This document shows positions 8,779-17,981 of a stretch of 64,000 nucleotides of DNA, piece by piece. Below the pieces are notes generated by a model, which had not been told where the DNA came from, searched no databases, and saw only the letters and a list, made by a program, of their open reading frames with translations. Location of the stretch: positions 62,001 to 126,000 of the forward strand of contig NZ_JAMTCP010000005.1 in NCBI RefSeq assembly GCF_024171885.1, read 5' to 3'. Both the position numbers and the translations under genes were made by a program. The DNA comes from Streptoalloteichus tenebrarius. Its GTDB lineage: Bacteria; Actinomycetota; Actinomycetes; Mycobacteriales; Pseudonocardiaceae. How positions within the stretch are numbered: position 1 is the stretch's first letter; every line of letters begins with the position of its first letter.

Positions 8779-8864
8779 GCGCTCTCGAAAACCGCGCACT
8801 CACACGAACAGTGGCACCGCGAGGCCAGACCCGCACCCGCCTCCCAAGCAGCGGGGCACTGCGC

Positions 8865-9725
8865 TCAGTAGGGCGTGGTGGCGACGGTGAACCGCGCGAT
8901 CGACCGGATCACCAGGCTCCCGTCCGGCTCCCGCAGGGCCTCCAGCGCCGCGCCGACCTCCCGACGGACGATCGGCACGAGGAAGTGCGGCACACCCTCG
9001 AAGTACTCGCGCGCCGGCGTCGACCAGATCCACGCCCACCACTGCTCGGGCCCGGAGAAGCGGGTCACCACCGGCTCCTCCCTGGTGTGGGCGAAGGCGA
9101 AACCCGCCCGGCGCAGCATCGCGTGCACCCAGTCCACCGTCCAACATGGACTGTCCGTCGCCAGCCAGCCGCCCGGCCCGCCGCCGTGGGGCCGCACGTT
9201 CGCGTCGAACACCTCCACCCACCGCGGGTCCGGCATCCCCCACCACGGCACCACGAAGCGCCCGCCCGGCCGCAACAGCTCCGCGCACCGCGCCGCCACA
9301 CGCTCCGGCCAGGGCGACAGACAGGTGGCGATCCCGGCCAGCGCGAGGTCGAACGTGCCCTCGACCAACGCCACCGGATACGGCGGCCCCTCAGCCACAT
9401 CCCCGGTCGCCACCCAGCAGTTGTCCAACCCGTCGTCGACCACCGTCAGCGCGGCCCGTCGCGTCATCCCCGCCGACACGTCCATCCCGACCACCAGGCC
9501 GGACGGCCCGACGGCGGCCGAGGCCGGCGCCAGCGCCTCGCCCGCCGCGCAGGAGACCACCAGAACGCGCTCGCCCGGCCGCGGCGTGCCGTGTCGGACC
9601 AGGCGCCCGGCCAGCTCCGCGAAGTGCCGCACCCCCGTGCGCTCCCACCAGGGCGCGCAGCGGTCCAGCACGGCGGCGAGGCGACGCGCGCGGTCGTGGG
9701 CGGACGGGACCGCGCTGGCGGGCAT
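8865..9725 (-). CDS. SAM-dependent methyltransferase
   Basis: A class I methyltransferase of 286 residues. The SAM site starts with VLVVSCAAGEALAPA (motif I, with SCAAG instead of the common GxGxG), followed by LVVGMDVSAGM and FDLALAGIATCLSPWP. The Trp-rich C-terminal half (WVEVFDANV, EQWWAWIWST) probably forms the acceptor pocket. ATG 9725 is preceded by GGAG. It directly follows an SAH-hydrolase-like gene on the same strand (37-bp gap), so methyl transfer and disposal of the SAH product may be coupled. The substrate is unknown. Confidence 0.85.
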   Translation of the reverse strand: MPASAVPSAHDRARRLAAVLDRCAPWWERTGVRHFAELAGRLVRHGTPRPGERVLVVSCAAGEALAPASAAVGPSGLVVGMDVSAGMTRRAALTVVDDGLDNCWVATGDVAEGPPYPVALVEGTFDLALAGIATCLSPWPERVAARCAELLRPGGRFVVPWWGMPDPRWVEVFDANVRPHGGGPGGWLATDSPCWTVDWVHAMLRRAGFAFAHTREEPVVTRFSGPEQWWAWIWSTPAREYFEGVPHFLVPIVRREVGAALEALREPDGSLVIRSIARFTVATTPY

Positions 9726-9762
9726 CGGCGCTCCGCGGACCTTCCTCAGGGACGCTGGCGGA

Positions 9763-11367
9763 TCAGGCGAGGTACTCGTCGTAGTAGGCGTCGAACAGGC
9801 CCGCCGCGTCCAGCGTCTCGTCGACCAGCCGCACGTGGACGCCGGCCGGCAACTGCGCGGCCCGCCGGCACACCTCCTTGGCCACCACCAACAGGCCCGC
9901 CCGCAACACGTCCGAACCCCGGTTCGGGACGCCCTCGTCCTCGAACAGCCCCAGCCACCGCCCGTCGCCGAGCAGGAGCACGGCCGTGCCGTCGGGCAGC
10001 GTGTACCGCACCCCCACCCCGGGCACGGGGGTGGCCGCCGCCTCGCCACGCCCGTCGGACAGCGGGGCGAAGTCCCGCGGCGTGAACCCGGCCAGCAGCA
10101 CCCCGTCCGGAAGCGAGGACAGCTCCTCCGCCTCCAACACCGGCCTGCCCAGGCAACCCACCACCAGGAACGGTCGGGAACGCTCCAACGCCGCCCGCGC
10201 GGTCCGCGCCGTCTCGAAGCCCCGCTCCGCCGCCTGGATCAGCGTCCCCACATCCGGGTCGACGACGATCACGCGGCAGCCCGTGGCCCGCAACTGCTCG
10301 GCGAGGCGGGAACCGAGAGGGCCGTAGCCCACCAGCAGGACCCGGCGGCCGACGAACTTCTCGCCGGGCAACAGCGTGCGCAGCCGCCGCAGGCACGCGT
10401 CGGCGATCTCGCTGTGGCCCAACTGCGTGCGCAGCCGGGAGCGCGCCATGTCGAACACGGGGAACCCGGGAGCGACGCGGGTGAGGCGGGCCAGACCGGC
10501 TTCGGTGAGTTCCACGGCCGCGTCCGGGTGTTCCTCGGTCAGTCCCGGGTTGGGGCAGAACGCGCCGCCGTGGTCGATGACCAGCACGCGCCGGCCCGCG
10601 GCGTGCGCCCTGCGGACGAACTCCTCCACGTCGGCGCGCACCGCCCTGGCGTGCCGGTTGTCGGCGGTGCTGGGCAGGGAGCCCAACGTCACCCGCTCGT
10701 CGAGCACGTCACTGTGGTAGCCGCGCCGCAGGAACCACGCGTGCACCCGGTCCCTGCGCAGCGTCTGGTCACCGGTGGACAACGCGTAGATCCACTCGCG
10801 GCGCAGCCCGGCGCGCTCCGCCGCGAGCAGGAACCCGACGCTGTTCTCCGTGTAGGCGTCCCGGAACACCAACGCCCAGTCGGCCAGCGCCGGATCCGGT
10901 GTCGCGTACCGGGCCAGCAACGGCATGGCCGACCACAACGCCCTGAGTTCGGCGTCGGTGAAGCTCGCGCCCCGCTGGCGCAGCTCGGCGCCCAGCCACC
11001 GGGCCACCGCCTCCGCCCGGCCCCCTGGCCGGCCCGACGCGGTGATCACGACCTGCCAGCGGGAGACCGGCGGCACGACCGGCTGCACGGTCTCCGGCGC
11101 GCCGGCCGGCAACGGCGCGACGTGCACCTCCACCTGCTCGCCCTCGACGTCCAGGACGAACCGTGACGCCGACGGCCCCGGCGCGGCGCGGTCCCGCCAC
11201 GCCTGGGCGGGCGGCGCCCCGAACTCGCCGGCGGAGTCGTTGACGATCCGCTCGACCTCGTGCGGCGGGTACGGACCGGTGAGCACGTCGACCCGAGGCG
11301 GACACTGCGGCCCGGGATTCCCCCAGCCGGGCGTGCGCGGAGGAGGGATCAGGGCGTCCAGGCTCAC
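9763..11367 (-). CDS. Adenosylhomocysteinase-like NAD-binding protein
   Basis: A protein of 534 residues. The C-terminal 220 carry a Rossmann domain with GYGPLGSRLAEQL near residue 346 and an acidic strand end (VIVVDPD). Just before it, RSRLRTQLGHSE occupies the place of the substrate/NAD segment of SAH hydrolases. The N-terminal half does not match the standard catalytic domain, so true hydrolase activity is uncertain. GTG 11367 is chosen because GGAGGTCGAC lies at proper spacing. It precedes the methyltransferase gene in the same operon and is divergent from a LAL regulator. Best read as a SAH-hydrolase-like enzyme or an NAD-dependent relative. Confidence 0.65.
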   Translation of the reverse strand: MSLDALIPPPRTPGWGNPGPQCPPRVDVLTGPYPPHEVERIVNDSAGEFGAPPAQAWRDRAAPGPSASRFVLDVEGEQVEVHVAPLPAGAPETVQPVVPPVSRWQVVITASGRPGGRAEAVARWLGAELRQRGASFTDAELRALWSAMPLLARYATPDPALADWALVFRDAYTENSVGFLLAAERAGLRREWIYALSTGDQTLRRDRVHAWFLRRGYHSDVLDERVTLGSLPSTADNRHARAVRADVEEFVRRAHAAGRRVLVIDHGGAFCPNPGLTEEHPDAAVELTEAGLARLTRVAPGFPVFDMARSRLRTQLGHSEIADACLRRLRTLLPGEKFVGRRVLLVGYGPLGSRLAEQLRATGCRVIVVDPDVGTLIQAAERGFETARTARAALERSRPFLVVGCLGRPVLEAEELSSLPDGVLLAGFTPRDFAPLSDGRGEAAATPVPGVGVRYTLPDGTAVLLLGDGRWLGLFEDEGVPNRGSDVLRAGLLVVAKEVCRRAAQLPAGVHVRLVDETLDAAGLFDAYYDEYLA

Positions 11368-11691
11368 GGGTGTCGACCTCCGGATCGGGCGACGTCGCTG
11401 GTGGTGCCGACGGTGGGGGCGGTGCGGGGGGCGTGGGGCGTGCTCCCGCCACCCGGCGGTCCGGCCGTCGGTGGGCACGCGGGGCACGCCAGGACTGTCG
11501 GCACTGCTCGTCCCGCCTCCTTCGGTGCGCGCGTGACGGCACCAGTCTTCGCGTGACAGTTGTTGCCAGCATCTGGCTGTTGACGAGTCTTGGGATAGGA
11601 CATCCGTGCCCAGCCGTGCAGTGGCGGGCGGGGCTGAACGGAGCACATCGCGTCCCCTGTCATCAGTCACTCGACTGGCTTTCACGCTGTA
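11368..11691. promoter_or_regulatory. Divergent intergenic region
   Basis: 324 bp between the SAH-hydrolase-like start and the LAL regulator start. It is AT-richer between 11530 and 11700 (TTGTTGCCAGC, GGCTGTTGACG, TTGGGATAGG), the likely promoter zone. A GTAG-N8-CTAC inverted repeat overlaps the LAL start at about 11689-11704. Confidence 0.4.
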
Positions 11692-14457
11692 GTGGATAAA
11701 CTACGAAACGTGCTGGTCGGACGGGAACGGGAGCAGCGGGAACTGGCCGAACTCGTCACCAGGGCGGTCAACGGGCGCAGCGGGGCGCTCGTCCTCCGCG
11801 GCGCGGCCGGGATCGGCAAGAGCGCGCTCCTCGCCGACCTCGCCCGCCAGGCGGCGTCCCGGGTCGACGTGCTGCGCGCGTCCGGCGTCGAGACCGAGGT
11901 CAACCTGCCGTTCGCGGCGCTGCACCAGTTGCTGCGCCCCCTGCTCGGCCGCCTCGACCGGCTGCCCGGCCCGCAGGCCGCCGCGCTGCGCGCCACGTTC
12001 GGGCTGGAGAGCGCCCCCGCCGACCGGTTCCTGGTGGCCCTGGCCGTGCTCAGCCTGTTGGCTGACGCGGCGGAGGACCGGCCGTTGCTGGTGCTGGTCG
12101 ACGACGCCCACTGGCTCGACGGCGCCTCGGCCGACGCCCTGCTGTTCCTCGCCAGGAGGTTGGACGCCGACGGCATCGCGCTCGTCCTCGCCGCCAGGGA
12201 CGACGACGCCCGGCCGTTCCCCGCCCCCGGCCTGCCCGAGCTGCGGCTCGGTCCGCTGACCACCGCCGCGGCCCAGCGCCTGCTCGCCCAGACCATGCCC
12301 GGCACCGCGGCGGCCGCCAGGGAACGCCTGCTCCACGAGGCGGCCGGCAACCCCCTCGCGCTGCTCGAACTGCCCACCGCGCTCACCGCGGAGCAGTTGC
12401 AGGGCAGCGCGCCGCTCCCCGAACACCTGCCCCTCAGCGAACGGCTGCACCGGCTGTTCCTGCACCGCGCCACCCGGCTGCCCGCGCGCACCCGCTGGAT
12501 GCTCCTGCTCGCCGCGGCCGAGGACGGCGGCGACCTGGCGACCGTGCTGGCCGCCGGCGGCTCCTCGGCCGGCGGCATGGAGGCCCTGTCCCCGGCCGTG
12601 GACGTCGGGCTGATCTCCGTCGACGGCAGGGAGCTGCGCTTCCGCCACCCCCTCGTGCGCTCCGCGCTCTACCAGGCGGCCAGCTTCCCCGAACGGCAGT
12701 CCGCGCACCTCGCCCTGGCCGCCGCCCTCGGCGAGGGCGACGACCGCCGGGTCTGGCACCGGGCCGCCGCCGTGGTCGGCAGCGACGACGGCGTGGCCCA
12801 GGAACTCGCCGAGGTCGCCGGCCGCGCCCGCCGGACCGGCGGCGTGGCCGTGGCCACCAGCGCCCTCGAACGCGCCGCCGCCCTCGCCTCCAGCCCCAGG
12901 GCCCGCGCCTGCTGGCTGATCCAGGCCGCCGAGTGCGCCTGGTCGGCCGCCGAGGCCGGCCGGGCCAGCATGCTGCTCGACCGGGCCGAGTCGATGACCA
13001 CCGAACCCGAGCTGCGCGGCCGCGCGGCCCGCGTCCGGGGCGCGATCACCCACGCCAGCAGCTCACCGGCCACCGCCTGCCGTGTCCTGTTGGAGGGCGC
13101 GCGCCTGGTCCTGCGCGCCGACGCCATGCTCGCCGGCGAGATGCTCGTGATGGCGGCCAGGGCGGCGTGGGTGGGCAACGACCCGGCCACGCTGACCGAG
13201 ATCGCCGGGTTGGTCGGCCAGATCGACCCGGAGGGCGTCGGCCCCGCCGGCGAACTGCGCCAGCACCTCGGCTGGCTGGGCCAGCCCCGCGCCACCGAGG
13301 GCGGCGCACCCCCCGAGGGGAAGGGCGCGCCCCACGCCGGCCTCCTGGCCTGGTTGCGGGGCACCGACCCCAAGCCCTGGGTGTGGCCGCCCACCTTCCT
13401 GCCCCACCTGGTCGACGACGCCGAGACGGCGCTGGACGGGCACGAGCGCGCGGTCGTGCTGCTGCGGACCAGGGGAGAGGCCGGCGCGCTGCCCATGGCC
13501 GTCGCGCCGCTGGCCGCCCTCCAGCTCACCACGGGGCGCTGGACCAGCGCGATCGCCAACGCCACCGAGGCGCTCGCCCTGGCCGACGACACCGGCCAGC
13601 TCGCCGTCGCCTGCCAGCTCAGGGCCCAGCTCGCCTGGCTGGCCGCCGCGCGCGGGGACTTCGCCCGCTGCCGCGAGCTGGCCGACGCGGCGCTGCGCGG
13701 CGCCGTGCCCCGGCGCATCGCCTGCGCCGTCGCCACCACGCACTGGGCTCTGGGCATGTGCGCGCTCGGCGAGGGCGAGCCCGCGCGCGCCGCCGCCCTG
13801 CTCCGCGAGGTCCTCGCGCCCGGCCAGCCCGCCGAACACTTCATGGTCTCCTGGCTGGTGCTGCCCGACCTCGTCGAAGCCTGGTCCCGCGCCGGCGACC
13901 ACGCCAAGGCGCGGGCCGCGCTGCAACAGTTCGAGGACCGGGTCGCCGACCTCGACCTGCCGCGACAACGGGGACTGCTCCGGCGCAGCGCCGCGCTCGT
14001 CGCCACCGGGGCCACCGCGGAACGGCTCTTCCGCCAGGCCCTGGAGGAACCCCCGCCCTCCCCGTTCGAAGTCGGCCGCACCCACCTGCTGTTCGGCGAG
14101 TGGCTCCGCCGCAGCCGCCGCGTCAAGGCGGGGCGCGAACACCTGCACACCGCGCTGACCCACTTCCGCCTCCTCGGCGCGACCCCGTGGGCCGAACGCG
14201 CCACCGCCGAACTCCGCGCGGCCGGCCACCGAGGCGCGGAACCGGTCGACACCACCGCCACCGTGTCGCAACTCACCCCACGCGAACTCCAGATCGTCCG
14301 CTTCGCGGCCCAGGGCATGACCAACCAGCAGATCGCCGCCCAGCTCTTCCTCAGCCCCCGCACCGTCGGCTACCACCTCTACAAGGTCTTCCCCAAGCTC
14401 GGCGTCACCTCCCGGGGCCAGCTCCGCGACCTCGACCTCGACCGGCCCGAATCCTGA
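11692..14457 (+). CDS. Large LuxR-family (LAL) ATP-binding transcriptional regulator
   Basis: A 921-residue regulator. The N-terminal NTPase domain has VGREREQREL, a Walker A loop GAAGIGKSALL near residue 38 and a Walker B segment LLVLVDDAHWLDG. The long central region is Ala/Leu-rich and TPR-like, and the LuxR helix-turn-helix (LTPRELQIVRFAAQGMTNQQ, then LSPRTVGYHLYKV) is at the C-terminus. Such proteins activate secondary-metabolism or catabolic operons. It is divergent from the methyltransferase/SAH-hydrolase-like pair, its most likely target. GTG 11692 has no ribosome binding site, so a leaderless transcript or the GTG at 11710 is possible. Confidence 0.92.
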   Translation: MDKLRNVLVGREREQRELAELVTRAVNGRSGALVLRGAAGIGKSALLADLARQAASRVDVLRASGVETEVNLPFAALHQLLRPLLGRLDRLPGPQAAALRATFGLESAPADRFLVALAVLSLLADAAEDRPLLVLVDDAHWLDGASADALLFLARRLDADGIALVLAARDDDARPFPAPGLPELRLGPLTTAAAQRLLAQTMPGTAAAARERLLHEAAGNPLALLELPTALTAEQLQGSAPLPEHLPLSERLHRLFLHRATRLPARTRWMLLLAAAEDGGDLATVLAAGGSSAGGMEALSPAVDVGLISVDGRELRFRHPLVRSALYQAASFPERQSAHLALAAALGEGDDRRVWHRAAAVVGSDDGVAQELAEVAGRARRTGGVAVATSALERAAALASSPRARACWLIQAAECAWSAAEAGRASMLLDRAESMTTEPELRGRAARVRGAITHASSSPATACRVLLEGARLVLRADAMLAGEMLVMAARAAWVGNDPATLTEIAGLVGQIDPEGVGPAGELRQHLGWLGQPRATEGGAPPEGKGAPHAGLLAWLRGTDPKPWVWPPTFLPHLVDDAETALDGHERAVVLLRTRGEAGALPMAVAPLAALQLTTGRWTSAIANATEALALADDTGQLAVACQLRAQLAWLAAARGDFARCRELADAALRGAVPRRIACAVATTHWALGMCALGEGEPARAAALLREVLAPGQPAEHFMVSWLVLPDLVEAWSRAGDHAKARAALQQFEDRVADLDLPRQRGLLRRSAALVATGATAERLFRQALEEPPPSPFEVGRTHLLFGEWLRRSRRVKAGREHLHTALTHFRLLGATPWAERATAELRAAGHRGAEPVDTTATVSQLTPRELQIVRFAAQGMTNQQIAAQLFLSPRTVGYHLYKVFPKLGVTSRGQLRDLDLDRPES

Positions 14458-14588
14458 GGATCACCGTGCGCCGCAACGGCTTCCCCGGCCGCCGGCCACC
14501 CCGGTCCACTCCGCCGATCCCCGGCCGGTGATCCCCGATTTGGAGCACGGCGACGCGATCTGTTACGGTTCTCCTCGTCAGCGAGCAA

Positions 14589-14661
14589 GGCCCCGTCGTC
14601 TAGCGGCCTAGGACGCCGCCCTCTCAAGGCGGTAGCGCGGGTTCAAATCCCGTCGGGGCTA
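14589..14661 (+). tRNA. tRNA-Glu (anticodon CTC)
   Basis: A complete 73-nt cloverleaf. The acceptor arm pairs GGCCCCG with CGGGGCT (first pair G-U). The anticodon stem CCGCC/GGCGG encloses the loop CTCTCAA, giving anticodon CTC. The T arm is GCGGG-TTCAAAT-CCCGT. The discriminator is A and CCA is not encoded. Confidence 0.95.
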
Positions 14662-14672
14662 CAGGGCTGGGA

Positions 14673-14704
14673 GGGCCGTGTGCCGAGGTTTCGGCACGCG
14701 GCCC
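14673..14704 (+). terminator. Terminator after tRNA-Glu
   Basis: A 14-pair stem (GGGCCG, a T-G wobble, then GTGCCGA) closes a GGTT loop and is followed by TTTC. A second hairpin, GGGGGGC-CGA-GCCCCCC, lies at 14720-14736. Confidence 0.8.
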
Positions 14705-14812
14705 TTTCGCCATGATTTTGGGGGGCCGAGCCCCCCATACCCCCCACGAACCGCTGGTTGCTTTTCTTTTGGCCCTTCGCTTCGCTCGGGCCTGTTGCCT
14801 TTTCCTTTTCGG

Positions 14813-16365
14813 GGCCTCGGCGCTTCGCGCGAGGCCTGCTGCACCGTGGGCCTTGGCGCTTCGCGCAAGGCCTGCGCTACGCGCTTCTTCGGGGCCTTGG
14901 CGCTTCGCGCAAGGCTGCCGCACAACCCACTCACCTTGCTGTGCCCTGGAGCATTGGGGGCCTCGGTGCTTCGCACGAGGCTGTGGCAGCGGGTGATTTG
15001 CTCTGGAGCATGGGTGGGGCCTCGGCTTTCGCGCGAGGCTGTCGCACGGCCTACTCACCTTGCTGTGCCCTGGGGCACTGGGGGCCTTGGCGCTTCGCGC
15101 AAGGCTGCCGCACGGTCTACTCACGTTGCTGTGCCCTGGAACATCGGGGGCCTTGGCGCTTCGCGCAAGGCCGTCGCACAACCCACTCACCTTGCTGTGC
15201 CCTGGAGCATTGGGGGCCTCGGTGCTTCGCACGAGGCTGTGGTAGCGGGTGATTTGGTCTGGAGCATGGGTGGGGCCTTGGCGCTTCGCGCAAGGCTGCC
15301 GCACAACCCACTCACCTTGCTCTGCCCTGGGGCACTGGGGGCCTCGGCTTTCGCGCGAGGCCTGGGCACTATGGGCTTTGGTGCTTCGCGTGAGGCCTGC
15401 GCGCCACGCGCTTTCTCGGGGCCTTGGCGCTTCGTGCGAGGCTGTCGCACTCGCCTGCTCACGGTGATCTGCTTGGACATTGGGGGCTTTGGCGTTGGCG
15501 TGAGGCCTGCGCACCGCCTCGTTCTTGGGCCTCGGTGCTTCGCACGAGGCTGTGGCAGCGGGTGATTTGGTCTGGAGCATGGGTGGGGCCTCCGCTTTCG
15601 CGCGAGGCTGTCGCACCCGCCTGCTCACGTTGCTGTGCCCTGAAGCATTGGGGGCTTTGGTGCTTCGCGTGAGGCCTGTGCACCGCGCACTTTCTTGGTG
15701 CCTTGGCGCTTTGCGCGAGGCTGTCGCACGGCCTACTCACCTTGCTGTGCCCTGGGGCACTGGGGGCCTCGGCTTTCGCGCGAGGCCTGGGCACTATGGG
15801 CTTTGGTGCTTCGCGCAAGGCCTGTGGGCCACGCGCTTCCTCGGGGCCTCGGTGCTTCGCACGAGGCTGTGGCAGCGGGTGATTTGGCCTGGAGCATGGG
15901 TGGGGCCTCCGCTTTCGCGCGAGGCCTGCGCATCGCGTGGTCACCTTGCTCTGCGCTTGCTTTGCGCAAGGCTGTCGTACGACCTGCTCACGTTGCTGTG
16001 CCCTGGAACATTGGGGGCCTTGGCGCTTCGCACGAGGCTGTGGCAGCGGCCTGCTCACGGTGATCTGCTCTGGAACATTGGGGGTTTTGGCGTTGGCGTG
16101 AGGCCTGCGCACTACGTCGTTCTTGGGTCCGGGCGCTTCGCGTAAGGCTGTCGTACGACCTGCTCACCTTGCTCTGCTCTGGAGCACTGGGGGCCTTGGG
16201 GCTTCGCTTGAGGCCTGGGTACCACGTCGTTCTTGGGCCTTGGCCATGGACCTGCTCACCGTGCCTTCGTCGGGAGCATGGGGGCTTTGGTGCTTCGCGC
16301 GAGGCTGTGGCAGCGGGTGATTTGGACTGGAGCATGGGTGGGGCCTTGGGGCTTCGCTTGAGGCC
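14813..16365. repeat. Array of about 28 imperfect hairpin repeats
   Basis: Short hairpins of the form GCCTTG-G-CGC-TTC-GCG-CAAGGC recur every 35-110 bp. Arms vary in a compensating way: GCCTTG/CAAGGC against GCCTCG/CGAGGC, and CGC/GCG against TGC/GCA. Linkers fall into a few classes, for example one with CCGCACAACCCACTCACC and one with TGGCAGCGGGTGATTTG. First hairpin 14813-14836, last 16342-16365. Both strands are nearly stop-free over long stretches, but the frames disagree, the translations are repeats on both strands, and GC is lower than in the genes, so I call it non-coding. It lies directly downstream of tRNA-Glu. Confidence 0.8.
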
Positions 16366-16604
16366 TGGGCGTCGGCTGCTCGCCTTGCTCTGGGTCTGGG
16401 TGTTGGTCGGGGCCTCGCGGGGTCACGGGGCGTGGGCTTTTTTGCTTTCGCCTTGTGTGGTTCTGGGAATGGCGTGGCCGTGCTGGGGCCGTAGGGTTGC
16501 CCGGGGTCGGGGTGTGGCGGGTGTTCGGCATTCCGATGGGGATGCCCCGCTCGGGGCTGCTCGGATGGGCGGGGCTCGTCCGCCATGTTGTTCCTGCTCT
16601 CTCT

Positions 16605-16717
16605 GGACAGCCCCCACCCGCCCTGGGGGGCGACCCCACGACCAGCCTAGCGGGCATGACCCGGCTGCCGCAGCGGGGAAAGCCCGAGCTGTGGACAACT
16701 CGACGGCCTGTGGATAA
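16605..16717. repeat. Conserved element with paired DnaA-box sequences, copy 2
   Basis: It is in the same orientation as the copy at 8457. It shares GGACAG, the block CCCCCACCCGCCCTGGGGGG and the two nonamers TGTGGACAA (16690-16698) and TGTGGATAA (16709-16717), again 19 bp apart; the DNA between is not conserved. The rest of the gap (16718-17057) shows no gene. It has one AG-rich stretch (GAAGAAGAAGAGAG near 16924). Confidence 0.6.
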
Positions 16718-17057
16718 CTACCCGCTTTCGGCTCCTCGCGCCAACCACCTGCCAACCCCCGGCCTGAGCGATCGCGTGGGCCTGGGAATGGCCCGAAGCG
16801 CCTTCACCCGCAGTCATTCAGATGATCTTCATCCCGTCGTGCCCCCTCGGGTCGATACCGAGGAGGAGCCGGCGTGGTGGATGGACAGTCCTGTGAGGAC
16901 AAGAAGTCAGGTGTGGTGGTGTGGAAGAAGAAGAGAGTGTGGAGTGTCCACAAGGGATAGAACAGGGCAAGGTGGGAGAGTGCTCTGTGGACTGTGGGCC
17001 GTGGGAGCGGTCGGCGGTGGCCTGTGCGGCGGTCGCTCCGGGGCCTAGGGTGGGGGA

Positions 17058-17981
17058 ATGCGCGTCGTGTCGTTGTTGCCGGCGGCCACCGACATCGTGG
17101 CGGAGCTGGGGTTGTTGCCCGCGCTCGTGGGGCGCACCCACGAGTGTGACTGGCCGCCGGGCGCGGTGGAGTCGGTCCCGGTGGTGACGGCGAGCGGGAT
17201 CGACGCCGAGCGGATGGGCAGCCGGGAGATCTCCGACGCGGTCGGCGGAGCCCGGCACGGCGGCTCCTCGCTGTACACGCTGGACACCGGGCGTCTCGCC
17301 GAGCTTCGGCCCGACGTGGTGCTGACCCAGGACCTGTGCGACGTCTGCGCGATGTCGTACCGGAGCGTGGCGCGGGCGGTGCGCGTGCTGGAGGGTGACA
17401 CGCGCGTGGTCAGCCTGGAGCCGAGGACGTTGGACGAGGTGTTCGGCTGCGTGGAGAGCGTGGCCGCCACGTTGGGTGTGGCCGAGGTGGGCCGGGAGGT
17501 GGCCGCGCGCCTCCGGGCCAGGGTGGACGCGGTGCGCCGGCGGGTGGCGGGACGTCCCCGCCCGACGGTCGCCGCGATCGAGTGGCTGGACCCGGTGTGG
17601 CCCGCGGGGCACTGGGTGCCCGACCAGATCGAGGCGGCCGGCGGGGTGTCGCTGTTGGCCGGCAGCGGTGAGCACACTGACCGGATCGAGTGGACCCGGG
17701 TGGTCGAGGCGCGGCCGGAGGTGGTGGTGATCCAGCCGTGCGGGTTCGCTCCCGACCGCACCATGGCCGAGCTGCGGTCGTTGACCGAACGGCCGGGCTG
17801 GGCGGACCTGCCGGCGGTCCGGGCGGGACGGGTGTGGGTGCTGGACGGTCCCGCCTACTTCAACCGCCCGGGTCCCCGGGTGGCGCGCGGCGTCGAGGTG
17901 CTCGCGCACGTCCTGCACGACCTGCCGGTGGAGCCGGCGGTCACCACCGCCGAGGCGCGACGCCTGCCCACCGCGCCGTGA
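17058..17981 (+). CDS. Cobalamin-binding / periplasmic-binding-fold protein (BtuF-like)
   Basis: A 307-residue protein of the helical-backbone metal- and B12-receptor fold (PF01497 type). It starts RVVSLLPAATDIVAELGLL, the usual first strand of the family, followed by VGRTHECDWPP. It has no signal peptide or lipobox, as in the cytosolic actinobacterial branch annotated as cobalamin-binding protein. Conserved-looking motifs include TQDLCDVCAMSY and YFNRPGPRVARGVEVLA. No ABC permease or ATPase is adjacent, so a transport role is doubtful. ATG 17058 has GGGGG upstream. Its end overlaps the convergent GNAT gene by 41 bp. Confidence 0.82.
   Translation: MRVVSLLPAATDIVAELGLLPALVGRTHECDWPPGAVESVPVVTASGIDAERMGSREISDAVGGARHGGSSLYTLDTGRLAELRPDVVLTQDLCDVCAMSYRSVARAVRVLEGDTRVVSLEPRTLDEVFGCVESVAATLGVAEVGREVAARLRARVDAVRRRVAGRPRPTVAAIEWLDPVWPAGHWVPDQIEAAGGVSLLAGSGEHTDRIEWTRVVEARPEVVVIQPCGFAPDRTMAELRSLTERPGWADLPAVRAGRVWVLDGPAYFNRPGPRVARGVEVLAHVLHDLPVEPAVTTAEARRLPTAP

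Noticed and set aside
14673-14736. CRISPR or attachment site after tRNA-Glu
   Set aside because: The sequences are simple terminator hairpins.
14624-16586. Long open frames on both strands across the hairpin array (up to 334 codons)
   Set aside because: They translate the same repeats in different frames and strands, with LGASRKA- or LARSAKA-type repeats, no ribosome binding site and low GC compared with genes. I treat them as by-products of a stop-poor non-coding repeat.
8457-16717. Integrative element inserted at tRNA-Glu
   Set aside because: There is no integrase or duplicated tRNA 3' end. The flanking repeats do not include the tRNA, and the enclosed genes are ordinary in composition.
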